A stretch of 64,000 nt of DNA from Citrus sinensis. Taxonomy: Eukaryota; Streptophyta; Magnoliopsida; Sapindales; Rutaceae. The position numbers were made by a program, and so were the translations under genes. Shown here in pieces: positions 1 to 17,247 of this stretch. The stretch spans positions 28,931,501 to 28,995,500 of the forward strand of contig NC_068557.1 in assembly GCF_022201045.2 (NCBI RefSeq), given 5' to 3'. The notes under the pieces are model-generated. The model saw only the letters and a list, made by a program, of their open reading frames with translations, had not been told where the DNA came from and searched no databases. Numbering within the stretch: the stretch's first letter is position 1; each line of letters opens with the position of its first letter.

Positions 1-687
1 GACCATTTGTTGACTTTGTATGCAGACTAGTGACAAGTCTACATTGCCAACAGGGAATATTATTGCAAGTGCTCTAAAATGTATGATCACTCACACCCGG
101 CCGCTGGATGAAAAATATCTTTAAAAATATTTTAAAATGAATGAAAATACAAAATTCAAGTGAAACTCAATATATATAACCACTTAATCACGTGGCGATC
201 GCTTTGAAAAGGTATAAAATTGATTCAGAAATTATGAAAATTGACGAAATTACGTGCCGAAAGCCAAATAAAACAAAAAAAAAAAATTGATACAAATTTA
301 ACGGTAGAAAAATGAATTACAAAATTTGAAGATTTAAATCAAGCAACCAAAATCTCTCGCCAAGTCCGAATTTCAGTCATGTTCTCGCCAAATTAAGAGA
401 AAATCAAAATAATTTATGAAAATTCATTAAAAAGTGACTAAACACGAACTCACAAGAACGAGTCTCTTTTACAAGACATCAAAAGTCAAGGAAAGCTTTT
501 ATCCGGAGGATTTTGCTACCTTACATGTAATGTAAGGTAGCAGCTCCCTTATCCGGATCATTGAAAAGTTTTTTACATAAAATCTCACCACTGACATAAA
601 AAAAAAAAAAAAAAGTACAAAACTAAAAACAATAAAATTAAAAAAGCAGAAGAAGAGATTATACTCCGTAGTTAAGTACGCAACAAA
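1..687. other. Upstream region of first CRK gene
   Basis: AT-rich noncoding DNA ahead of the CRK start at 688. It holds a W-box core (TTGACT at 10-15), a short foldback insert at 508-548 flanked by 9-bp direct repeats (listed separately) and a poly-A run just after 597. I see no gene here. W-boxes suit a defence-inducible CRK promoter, but that link is inference. Confidence 0.6.
499..557. repeat. Tiny foldback insert with 9-bp flanking repeats
   Basis: The 9-mer TTATCCGGA occurs at 499-507 and again at 549-557. The 41 bp between them (508-548) is almost a perfect hairpin: 12-bp arms at 515-526 and 530-541 around a 3-nt loop, with partly matched outer bases. A 9-bp direct repeat around an inverted repeat is the footprint of a Mutator-type insertion, so this may be a minimal MULE relic 131 bp upstream of the CRK start. 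Confidence 0.45.
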
Positions 688-3810
<3,123 letters not shown>

Positions 3811-5185
3811 CTTGTAAGAACTGTTAATGATGCTTCTTCTTTATGTTAGTATATGATCTACCGAGGGGCAGGGCTGGTACGGTATGGGGGAGAATGGCAT
3901 GGTTTACGACAAGCAATAATGAAAAAGAGGAGGTGCCCTTCGAATTGAATTATGCCGCGTTGCTTTATCCAAAGTTTTTATTCGTTGAAGTATATGAATA
4001 TTGTATGTGTGAGTAATGATACAACGTTGGGATATCAAATTTTCCATTACCATGTAGTTTTTGTTCTATGTCGTCTCGTTAGTGTCTGCTGGGTAGGGAG
4101 CCCAAAGTTCAGTGAAGTTATTCAAAGTGATAAAATGGCTTGGCCAGTATTGATATAACATCTTCATGGTTTTAATTTAAATTTTTCTTTGGGTCTTGTG
4201 CTATGTTTTTACACTTTAACATGTGGGGATATCAAGATTAGCTTTGCTGGGCATTCGATCTGAAACATTATTTTAAGAGTTGCATCAGCAGGTATTCCAT
4301 GCCATATTTTTCTTCATTAGTTTGTGAGTTCGTTCTTTCTATGTGCATTCAGTGAAATAAAAGCCGAAACAACACTTATCATTCCAGTGGTTGCAAAATA
4401 ACAAATAAGATTGACGAAAGTTGTTATACCCAACCTATTTTAATCTATTAATAATATTACACAATAATTAAAGGACAAAATACTCTGGAAAATATCTTCA
4501 AAATTTAGAAAATTCCAAATAGCCATCGAATTAGCCTGACTCCCACGCATGTACTGTTGTTTAACCTATTTTCTGCCTCAATCTATTTAATGTCGTTTTT
4601 CCTCGAGTGTTGATATTGAGTCCCACTTTGTTGACCCATTTTCCTGCAAACGGTAATTTGCCTGTCGTTTTTACTTCTGTCATTAACTCATTTTAAAATA
4701 CATTCACACGTAAATTTAAAATCAAAGTCATTGTTTGATTAATGGCATGGTAGTCATGAACCCTTCGGTATCCGGTGGTCTCTGATCATGCTTTGCAACT
4801 TTTGGGATCAATTACAATTATACTGACAAGACTTAATCACAATCAACATAAAGGAGTGTAACAACATAAAGGAGTGTAACATGGGGTCAAAATCATGAAA
4901 ATTATTTTGGCACTTAGCTTCAATTACCTAAAATAACGTATGGGACAAGATTTACATTGATTTGATGATATAATCTTTAAACTACTCTTGTTATATACAA
5001 AGTTGTGATGTTATGTTAATTTGATAAGAATATATATGTAATTAATTCTTAATTATCTTCTATAAGTAATTAACAATACGCAATGAGACAAAATCTTTAA
5101 AAGATTAGCATCGATCCAAATTCATCTCATACAATAAATATCATAGAACAAACTTGTTTAAAGATAGAGCCTCTGTCCCTGAAAG
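3811..5185. other. Intergenic gap between convergent CRK genes
   Basis: AT-rich sequence holding the 3' untranslated regions of the two flanking CRK genes. A small 18-bp tandem repeat is present (4844-4861 and 4862-4879). I see no further gene. Confidence 0.6.
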
Positions 5186-8023
<2,838 letters not shown>

Positions 8024-8091
8024 TATATATCTAAAGTAAACTAGTTGAAGAGCAATGAGAGATCAGCGACCAATATACGGTTTAGAGCAAA

Positions 8092-8229
8092 TAGAGCTAG
8101 TGCAGTTGCTTTGCCGGAAGGGCTTTTATTGCTTCCACAAATACATTAGCCATATTAATGTAGAGCTAGTGCAGTTGCTTTGCCGGAAGGGCTTTTATTG
8201 CTTCCACCAATACATTAGCCATATTAACA
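8092..8229. repeat. 69-bp tandem duplication upstream of CRK
   Basis: Two near-identical 69-bp copies (8092-8160 and 8161-8229), each beginning TAGAGCTAGTGCAGTTGC. They differ at only a few bases. The array starts 69 bp before the ATG of the minus-strand CRK, so it sits in its promoter or 5' leader. The low divergence indicates a recent event. Confidence 0.85.
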
Positions 8230-9429
8230 TCTAATTGAGCAGGACATATCCCTTTTGCGGGGCAATAACTTTTTAATGTATCCAATCACGATTCCAAAAG
8301 GCAGTCCCCTCGTGTCTGCCTTCATTTCCACGTAAGATTTTCTCTTACAATCGAGAGGTTGACTTCATTTCCACGTAAGAGTCTTTGAGAGTTGGTTCCA
8401 AAGAGACGGCTGGCGGCTTCACTATATGTGTGGACTAGTCTTCTCAGTTAAGAGAGCGCTTACATTTTGGATTGAATTGGGAATTTTGAGAAGTGAGAAT
8501 CATGAAATTAAAAGTGTGGAGTGGGAATGAGAGTATGTTATTTACTTACACTGAAATGAAAGTATGAAATTAAAACTAAAATCTAATTTATGTGTTTACA
8601 TTGTCTTGAATTGAGAGTAAATGATTTTAAATTACAGTTTTACTCTTATTTAAAGAATTATAGTTTTTAATTACAAAATTAATATAAAATATATTTGAAA
8701 TATAAAATATTCACTTTATTATATTTGTAAATTAATAATAATTATTAACATTCTTAATGATGTAAATCACAATTTTTTATTAATTTAAATTTAAATTATG
8801 TAAATAAAAAATTATTAATAAGAGCAACACAAATGAAACATTATTATTGATAATATAGTACAAAATTAATATTTTCATAGAATAAAATATTTATCATTAT
8901 TAATTAATAATATTAAATAAATATAATACTATTATTTTTAAATAAATATAATAATATTATATTTAAATATGTTTAATATTATTATTTTTAATAAATGAAA
9001 TTTATAAAATAATATAATAATAATATTTAAATAAATATGATGTTATTTATTTTATTTTATTAAATTTAATAAAATAACTATGTTTAATATTATTATTTTT
9101 AATAAATATAATTTATAAAATAATATAATAATATCATTTAAATAAATATGATATTATTTATTTTATTTTTTTAAATATAATATTTTTTTAAATATTATTT
9201 ATTTTATTTTATTAAATATAAGGATAAAAAGAGAAGAGGAGGAATATATTTCCACTCTCACTTCCCCCCATAGAAGTGGGAATCCTTCACTCCAAAATTA
9301 GGTGGGATCCATGAGTGAGATTTCCACTCTCCTCTTAAAATTTGTAAGTAAACACCGGAGTGTGGGGAATTCACACTCCTCACTCCCACTTTAAAAAATA
9401 AACACTATATAAGCTTACGGAAAAATAAA
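8230..9429. repeat. AT-rich low-complexity region with 110-bp tandem
   Basis: Very AT-rich DNA. A 110-bp unit is repeated in tandem at 8971-9080 and 9081 to about 9190, each starting TGTTTAATATTATTATTTTT. The flanks (about 8460-8620 and 9230-9415) both carry GTGGAGTGGGAATGAGAG-like and GTTTACTTACA-like motifs in opposite orientation, which may be the ends of a decayed hAT-like element. I could not find a clear target-site duplication. No gene seen. Confidence 0.4.
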
Positions 9430-10767
9430 GGGAAAATATCCACCGTCCACCCGTTTTTTCCGACTTTATCAAAAATACACAATTTTTTTTTTTTTTTGCC
9501 TGAAATCCACCTAAAATTACGTTTCGTTTCACTTCTCCACTTCTGTTTGCAGTCCGTTATAACATTACTAATGTCGTAGGGGTAAATCGGTCATTTCAGC
9601 AGAGCATTCCTGTCAACAACTCTAAATCACCCACGTCACTCTCGAAATTCTTCTCCCTTTTCACTTCCTCCACTTTCTCAACCCTCTCAATCCCAATCTT
9701 GTTCACGGTCAAACATGGCATTTTAACCTCAGAATCCGCAAGCAAATTCACTCCCCACCTCAAATTCATCATTACCTTTTTAGTCACCGACAACAATGTT
9801 CTTGCTTTTACAGCAATCCCACCTTTTTTTATCATCATCTTTCAACAATGACGTTCTATCTCTAACAAACCCAATTCCATCACTACGAATTGATACAACC
9901 ACATTAAAGAAACTACCATTCCCATTGCCACTACGCGGCTCCAATTTCAAATCTTGCCACCCGAACGATTCATCCGAAATCGACCTATTTGCAAACTTAA
10001 TATTGGAAGGCGACCCAGATTGCAAATGGGGCCCATAATTTGCAGGACTAGGGTTTGAAGACGACGTAGTTTTGTGAAGAGAAAAGTTGCCAAATTGAGG
10101 CTTGAAATGGAGTAAAAACGTAGGAGTGAAATTGGTTGGGTTTCTGTAAGAAAGAGAGAAGTGGGCAGAGAAGATAAGAGGGGTGAACCAAACAAACCAA
10201 GGCCTGATTTCAAAGAGAAAGAGAAAGGGGTTGTGCTTGTGCACGTTGTAGAGAGAGGTGTATGGTTGAGTTTGAAGGAAGGGCCTGATGGAAAGTTGGT
10301 GCCAAGAGAAAAGGAAAGGTGTTGACTGCCGGCGGTGGTGAGAGAACAAATGAAAGGTTGATTGAAAATGGTGATGGGTATTTTGACCTTTAGGATTGGT
10401 GGGTTTTGGGTGTTTTGGGAATCATCTGGGAGCTTCAGAGACAACTTCATCTCTCTGTGACTGTGTGTGTGCCTGAGATTGTGGAAGATGGTGATGGCTT
10501 TCAGTGATGAGGATATTGGGTTAATTTTTTTTTAATATTTCTTATGCTTGTTTGCTTTTTTTAGGATAACATTGTAATTTTTGTACTAGAGGCAAAATAG
10601 TCATTTTACTGAATTTCCGTTAGTTTTCGTAACGAGCTACAGACGGAAGTGGAGAAGTGAAACGAAACGTAATTTTAGGTGGATTTCAGACAAAAAAAAG
10701 AAGAATTGTGTATTTTTAATAAAGTCGAAAAAAATAGGTGGACGGTGGATATTTTCCCAAAAATAAA
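9421..10767. mobile_element. Pack-MULE (Mutator-like) with captured gene
   Basis: The element proper is 9430-10758 (1329 bp). It starts GGGAAAATATCCACCGTCCA and ends with the inverse; the terminal inverted repeats run about 165 bp at high identity. A perfect 9-bp target-site duplication, AAAAATAAA, flanks it (9421-9429 and 10759-10767), diagnostic of the Mutator superfamily. There is no transposase inside. The interior is a copy of part of a host gene in antisense, making this a Pack-MULE. It is non-autonomous and would need transposase in trans. Confidence 0.9.
9596..10450 (-). pseudogene. Host gene fragment captured inside Pack-MULE
   Basis: Read on the minus strand from ATG 10450 (MKLSLKLPDDSQ...). 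Coding sense continues across three reading frames: about 10450-10190, then about 10200-9835 (with FLLHFKPQFGNFSLHK), then about 9838-9596 (with CLTVNKIGIERVE). So there are two frameshifts, and the reading frame ends at the inner edge of the terminal repeat, where a native C-terminus would be expected to continue. It resembles an uncharacterised plant protein family that I recall by those two segments but cannot name. It is probably not functional; a chimeric or antisense transcript is possible. Confidence 0.6.
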
Positions 10768-12150
10768 TTGATTGATTGTTGATGCGAGTTATCCACGCAT
10801 GCCGCGTCTACTTGCGCAAGGTGCATACGAGCTGTCGGCCAATCCACAACGACTCTTGAAGCCTTGCCAACTTTTCTTTTCCATCGCGCCAAATTGGCTA
10901 GTGTGTGAGAGTGAGGGTGGAAGGTCAGTCGTTGTGTGGTATCCCAACAAAATTGTAAAAATGTTCAAAAATTCTAATCTTAATTTCATTGGGTTATTCT
11001 ATTGATTTTTTTTTAAAATGATGATTTCTGGAGATGGGCTTGGATTGTTGAATTTTGGAGATAGCTTCGAAATGACCCACGGCATGGATCAAGATAAACT
11101 GAGATATGGTTTAATTTGACGTTTTCTAATCGGATCAAAACCATGATACTGTTCGGTTTCAAATCAAGAAATTCCAACTTTTGCTATTTTAAATATTTTT
11201 TGTTGAAGGTTGATATTTAAAACCAGACGTATGACTTAATTTTAGAGCGAAGTTATTGGCACTCGTCCATTAATCTCTTAAAACTTCTTTTCTAAAAATA
11301 CACCGTCAAATAATTTAAAGTATCATGTTACTTCTATTAAAACCTAATCAATTTCAACATATAAACCAACCCCCCCCCCCCCCCCCCCCCCCAAATCACT
11401 TTTGACCAAACCCCCATCTGTCACTTTCTGTTGCTTGTTTCAGTTTTCAAATAACAATTTCACGAATAAAACAAATTCATCTCCATGCTCATTTTCTTTA
11501 GCAGCTGCGTTTGTTGAAATTTGTCAATTGCTCAAACTTCTCATTTGAGCTTGAAAATTTCGAAAATCCATAGCGACAACGAGGAAGCTCAATATATTGT
11601 AGTGGCATAAATACTTGGGTGATGTAATAATTAAACTGCAATTTGCTGTATTGAATTCTAAACTTAATTATTATAAATTCGTCAGTACGTAGTTCAATAT
11701 TTTTTCTAACTTATTGCAATTATTTCATAGGCACAAACAAATTCTTTTCAACTTCTTGAAAAGTAATAACCAATCAAATAAAATTATTTTTTTACTACTC
11801 GAGTAACCCAAGCACTTGACATTCTTAAGTTAAAACATACCAGAAATTCGGGCCAGGCCACGGACCCAGACTTTTGGGTTCATTAAAGTTGACCTACATC
11901 TTAGGATTTCTCAGTTTCAGTGTCGTCCGTTTGTGTTCATTAAAGTTGCCATCGACATGAAACTAAAATTCCCAGCTCCTAAGCAATACCCACATCCCAG
12001 TCCGAGTATCACTTTCATCCGCAACTCTTAGTTTACAACACTAGTAATTTAATATTACTTGGCTGAATGCAAAAGATTCTTGAAGCGAAGTTGAATATGG
12101 ATCTAGTGAGTACAAGCACTTTTAATATGCGTTTTTGATTCAGAGAGGAT
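10768..12150. other. Intergenic, with poly-C tract
   Basis: No gene seen. A homopolymer of 23 C occupies 11370-11392, likely length-variable and prone to sequencing error. The remainder is AT-rich and without recognisable protein-coding structure. Confidence 0.55.
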
Positions 12151-12711
12151 TGTGCTAATAAAGTAGTTTTTATACATAATTTAAAAACAAAGAAATTTCT
12201 TATAAAAAAAAAATTTGAAGTTAAAAGTAATACTATTTTGGAAATTTGGCATTTTATAAGGATAAAAATATTAATATTAAATTGATGCTAAAGCAACCTT
12301 AGCAAAACTTAATAAAAAAATCCTTCTTCATTTAAATTTCCCATTTTCTGATTAGTTTAAAAATAAATATAGAGAGAGAAAGATAGACGACCGAGCGTAA
12401 GAGCAGAGGCCTCCAAATTGACCAAATTCTACTGTTTGGTTAGGTACGGGTCTTCCATTATCTGAGGGCTTAACAGTTCCTTATGTGGAAAGACACCAAC
12501 ACCGTAACACGCGCTATTTTTATCTCTTGGACTTTTGGCACCCATCGCTTTCTCATCCTTTCTGGAGCCACTAAATGAAACTCTTACACCAATCCATGCT
12601 ATTCTACGTCAAGACTTCAAGGTAAAATTAACCTTAAAATAATAATAATAATAATAATGATTTCCTTCTTCGTTACTTCTACTCTTGCAAATGAAAATTT
12701 CCCATAAATAT
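12151..12711 (+). repeat. Duplicated CRK upstream segment, orphan copy
   Basis: About 560 bp closely matching 31585-32130, which lies just upstream of the CRK at 32276. Shared landmarks in order: TGCTAATAAAGTAG, GCTAAAGCAACCTTAGC, GACGACCGAGCG, CAGAGGCCTCCAAATTGACC, CACCGTAACACGCGCTAT, CGTCAAGACTTCAAGGTAAAA. Here no CRK follows directly. The next one starts at 14730, about 2 kb on, with MITE sequence between. This may be its old promoter split by insertions, or the remnant of a lost CRK copy. The CTTCAAG/GTAAAA end could be a 5'-UTR splice donor. Confidence 0.8.
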
Positions 12712-13645
12712 TCACGTTTATTATTATGAAAAATAAATGAAAAAATTATAATTCTTTGTGAGAAAATAAGAGTTATAGCTAAGTAAAGTGTTGATAGATG
12801 AGAGATTAAGAGATGTTTTATATATATTCATGTTTATTTTAATAAATTTATTTTAAAGTTATATACATTTTTTTTTTAAATTGCCTTAATTTAGTCTTGC
12901 ATTTTGCCTTGAAAAATGAGTTAATTTTGAAGCCAAAGGTCTAGGTGAGTAGTAATACAATTTCATGGATATCTACTTTAAATATCTGGTAATTTGAATT
13001 TGTTTAGTACATTATTTGTGAGATGAATTTGATTATTTTCTTGTTAGATAAAATAAGTTGAGGATGATTGTTCTTGTATTGTTTACCATGAGATGGATGA
13101 GATGAGAAATTTGAAAATGATTGTTTTTGTATTTTTTACTAATATTTATTTGTTACAGATTTTAATTTCACTTTTTTTTATTTTACACTTTTAATAATAA
13201 TTCCGTTTACTAAAAGTTATTTTAGTTTATCTATGTTTCCAAACATGAAAACAAAGGATGAAATAGTAAAATAATTAATAAAGTTAACATTATAATAACT
13301 TATAAAAGTAGTGTCGTGTTTAGACGTATTTTAAAAAGTTTAGAGCAGCACCAAAAGAGTCTATTTATTTAATTTTTTAAATATTTATTTACTTACTTAT
13401 GTGGCAAACAAAAGAGTGAAAAAATAAATCATCTCTTAAAAGATTATTGAAATAAAAATAAGTTTATATTATATTTATTAAAAAAAATTCTCTACCAAAA
13501 TAATAGCAATTATAACACTTTATCTTTCTTCAAGAATAAGAAGATAAAAAAAATATAATATTAAATGAAGACTGCAAAAGACTTTTTAAATAAAGGTTAT
13601 TTAAATGAGACAATGCTCTTCTCTCTTCAATAATATTATTTGAAA
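12712..13645. other. Intergenic AT-rich DNA
   Basis: AT-rich and repetitive in character. I see no gene or bounded element. Confidence 0.5.
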
Positions 13646-13841
13646 GAGTGATGATACATCAACAAACTCTTGTATAAACTGACGTGACACTAATTTATTG
13701 GTTGAATGAAAATATAAAACAATAAAAATAAATCATGTGGGTAAAAAAATATTTAATTTTATCAATTTTATCATACCATATCAGTTTGTACAAAATAAAT
13801 TTGTATAATAATTTATGACTATATCAGTACTCTATTTAAAA
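13637..13841. mobile_element. MITE, family M1 (copy 1)
   Basis: Element 13646-13832 (187 bp). It starts GAGTGATGATACATCAACAA and ends with the degenerate inverse. It shares most of its sequence with the copy at 51809-52010. Flanks TATTTGAAA and TATTTAAAA match at 8 of 9 bases, consistent with a Mutator-type 9-bp duplication. The more diverged terminal repeats suggest it is older than the 51.8-kb copy. Confidence 0.7.
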
Positions 13842-14479
13842 AGTTTTTTCGTGATGCTCTTTAGAGTAAATAATATGGTTATTTTTCTTAAATCCAAAGT
13901 ATATATACAAGATAATAAAATCATCTAATGAAAATATGATATGTGGATTTTGTGTTAAAATATTTTCCACTTATTTGTTAGTTTTCAACCCGAATATATT
14001 GATGAATGAATTATTAATTTGTTGTATGGATTCATGTTATCTCAAATCTACTTGTGTTTATTATATATTCAATACAGGAGTCAACGGTATATATTTTTAC
14101 ATTAATAGGAGTCAACGGAAAACGGTGACCAAACGTCAAGATTGGAAAAATATATATAAATATATATTGGAACCAACTACAAGTTGCAGTGACCCACTTC
14201 TGACAAGACTAGCGGATCATCATTTCCAATGAGAGGTCTGCCCACCTTATCGTTTAACGTAGGGTACGCTCTCTCACACAGTTATAAAATGGGTCCTAAT
14301 GAGATCTACTGCTGCAGACTTTACGTTAAATCTAAGGTTGCAGCCCCCTCAAACCAGAAAAGTTTTTTCTTTTTTTTTTTAATTTTTATTAAAGACCAAA
14401 GGACAAAGCAGCAAGCATCATGATCGGTGGAAAACTCATATACCAATTACTAAGTTGCAGGGACCCACTCCATGATCTC

Positions 14480-14642
14480 TTGCATTAATACGTATGTGTA
14501 ATACATATAACTAAATTTAATACAACCATTTTTTATATAATAAATTTTAAGATAAATACACGTATATTTTTATATATCATAATATTATTTATTTATTACG
14601 TAATTGACATGATATTTTCAAATGTATTGTAGAATTTATTCT
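14480..14642. mobile_element. MITE, family M2 (degraded copy)
   Basis: Similar to the better-preserved copies at 20006-20186 and 53222-53411: it shares the segments around AATTTAATACAACCAT, AAGATAAATACAC and GTAATTGACATGATA, and the right terminus ending GTATTGTAGAATTTATTCTC. The left terminus is eroded, so the start is approximate. Confidence 0.45.
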
Positions 14643-14729
14643 CACAAGACTAACGTATCATGATTTGACTCCAGCAAATTTTGTATTTTAAAGACCCAAA
14701 CACGGAACAGAGACTAAAGCGAATTAGCA

Positions 14730-15823
14730 ATGACTTCTTCAAGCTTGTTACTCTCGTTTTGCACCAATATTCTCTTACAACTTGTTGCTCTCACTATTGC
14801 CCAAGTCCAGGATACGTTACTGTACAGCGTGTGTTCAAGCAACCAGGGTAACTTCACCGTAAATAGTACCTACCAAGCAAATCTCAATCACCTACTCTCA
14901 TCCCTCACCTCTAACACTAAAATCGACACTGGCTTTTTCAATATCTCCTACGGCCAAAATCTCGATAAAGTTAATGCAATGGGACTCTGCAGAGGAGATG
15001 TTAAGCCAGACAGTTGCCGCAGTTGCATCGCTACTGCTACTCTTGCGCTCCCAACGCGTTGTCCTAACCAGAAAGAGGCTATCATATGGTACGATAATTG
15101 TATGTTAAGGTACTCAAACCGCTTTTTCTTTGGCAACATGGAATTCGGGCCCCGGTTCTCGATGTATAACTTGAAAAACGCATCGGATGCAAGTACCTTC
15201 AATCAGGCTGTAAAAAGCTTGTTGGATAGCCTGAAAATTAAAGCAGCCCCTGGTGATAAATTTGCAACAGGAAATGCCAATACGTCTGCAGGTGCAGGCT
15301 CTCAAACCATATATGCACTTGTGCAGTGTACCCCTGATTTGTCTGAGCAGCAATGCATTGATTGCCTAAATAATGCCACCGAATTGCTTCCCAAGTGTTG
15401 TGATGGAAGACTAGGAGGGAGAGTTATCGCACCCAGTTGTAATTTTCGTTACGAGATTGATCGTTTCTATGACGTCACAGCTGATGCCCCGACGACATCT
15501 CCATCTCCATCCCCAGCATCATTACCACCCCCACCGACACCGACACCGACGGCTGATCAGCCGCCAGCATCACAAGACAAATCTACAAATTCCGCAACTC
15601 AGAAAGGTACCATGCACTTGCGCGCTCAAACCACATGACCATTTTTTTTTTTCAATTTTTTTGTCATGCTGAGGTGAGATTTGTAGATGTATATAAAAAT
15701 TCCGTAATTTTTTTTCATTTTAATAAAATTTTATTCTTGGTCTTTGCAGGAAAGGCGAGTCCTTCGACATCTGCAACTTTTGTCCTCGTTTTAGTACCCT
15801 TATTATTTTGGCAATACTTGTAA
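14730..15823 (+). CDS. DUF26 ectodomain protein with hydrophobic C-tail
   Basis: CRK-like protein without a kinase. Exon 1 is 14730-15606 and exon 2 is 15750-15823, giving 316 aa. Signal peptide about 1-24. Two intact DUF26 domains carry CRGDVKPDSCRSC and CTPDLSEQQCIDC. A long Pro/Ser/Thr stalk follows (about 250-290). Exon 2 joins in the usual phase and encodes a short hydrophobic end, TFVLVLVPLLFWQYL, then stop, with no basic residues after it. This fits a GPI-attachment signal, giving an apoplastic membrane-tethered protein. Just past the stop another frame reads LAILVICICVVLSDPKPKGK, a membrane helix plus basic tail. The short tail therefore seems to come from a frameshift inside an ancestral CRK membrane helix. 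No kinase exons follow. It could be a truncated CRK in decay instead; ectodomain integrity argues for function. Confidence 0.75.
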
Positions 15824-16470
15824 TCTGTATCTGCGTAGTTCTAAGTGATCCGAAGCCAAAGGGGAAAAATAAGGAATATCGTTTTTATAATTTCATGTTA
15901 TTCAAAAAAGCTTGTACTCTGTTTTATTGCAATGGAGATCAACTGCTCCTCTAGAAATAAGAATAAAAAGAAATCGAAACTATTGACGCAAAATTTTATA
16001 TTCAATTGACTGGGCTCAAATTTCTTTACAGTCGTTGCAGAAGCAATTCATCTTTTCATGAGCACAGAGCATATAGCTGGTGGTAATCTGAACATGAGTG
16101 AAAGTCTATTCAACATATTTAATTTAACATTTAAGAAATCATAGCTTCAAAGTTGTTGAATTTTTGTGAGTGAGTTTGGTGAAAAAGGGTTTGACTGACT
16201 CAGTCTACGGAAGGAAATCCTCATTTAATATTCCTATGTAATAATTGACCAAACGATTAAGCTCCAATTTTAACCTCTCGTTTCTAAAAAAATTGCACTA
16301 CATACATAGATATCGGTATTCGCCAGAAGACCTTTCTTAGGCATGGTGGTCAACGGTTCGAAATGGCCTTGATTTCTCAGTTGACTGGTTTCGACGTTTC
16401 GTGTATTGTAATGGCAATTGTTTGACCAATACCACTAAGTAATGAATACTGATATTAACCTTAGAAACCA
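15824..16470. other. Intergenic, 3' of DUF26 gene
   Basis: Contains the fossil membrane-helix reading noted for the upstream gene (to about 15880), then AT-rich noncoding DNA. No gene seen. Confidence 0.5.
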
Positions 16471-17139
16471 CGGTAGAACTTCGATAAAAATTAATAGTTT
16501 TTGAACCATGAGAATTAAGAAATTTATTAATTTAGAAAATATTAATATATTGATAGATTAATAATTATTAATTTGTTGATAATTTAGTAAATTATTATTT
16601 TTTAAAGATAATATCACTTTCATAATAAAACTTTTAATGAAGTATAGAGATAGTACAATTAAATAATGTAGTGATTTTATCAAGGTGTCTAATACGATTT
16701 TGATATGATTTTGATTGAGTGAATCAGTCATTTAATAATCATTTGTTGGATCATGATTACATTGTAACTCATCAAATAGGAACTTTGCAGGCAATATATT
16801 TAGTCGATCTCTCTCTTACTTCTCTTAACATAACATATAGAATACAACAATAACTTCTTATATGAAAGGTATAAAGAAAGCAACAATGATCGATAAATTG
16901 TGTAGAGCGTTATCCCAATACAACAAAGAAAATTATAAATATATCATATGTATTTAGTTTTAAACTAGTTTATTATTAATTTATGTAATAATTGGGTCAT
17001 ACATAAAAATATTTTTTAAAAAAATTAATTTTATAAATTTATTAAATTATTAATTCATCACATTGGTCCTAAGTCGGGTTGACAAAAAATATTATTTAAT
17101 CAAGTTATTATCAGATATTAATTTAAGCAGTATCTACTG
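16471..17139. mobile_element. Emigrant-like (pogo/Tc1-mariner) MITE, degraded
   Basis: The left end CGGTAGAACTTCGATAAA and the inverse of the right end CAGTAGATACTGCTTAAATT are degenerate inverted repeats resembling the Emigrant terminus (CAGTAAAACCTCTATAAATT). The right flank has the expected TA; on the left it reads CA. The interior is AT-rich with many ATTAAT runs. No transposase. The family call rests on terminal similarity only. Confidence 0.4.
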
Positions 17140-17247
17140 TACTTAGGCTTCTAGAGAAAATTTGACTTTCAATCTCTTATACTTAGATTTCGGTGATTTC
17201 AACAAGTATGTGGTTTCATAATAATAATCAAATTAAAAAGCAATAAA

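Noticed and set aside
9796-10038. 80-aa plus-strand frame inside the Pack-MULE
   Set aside because: It is antisense to the captured gene fragment, which shows real protein character on the minus strand.
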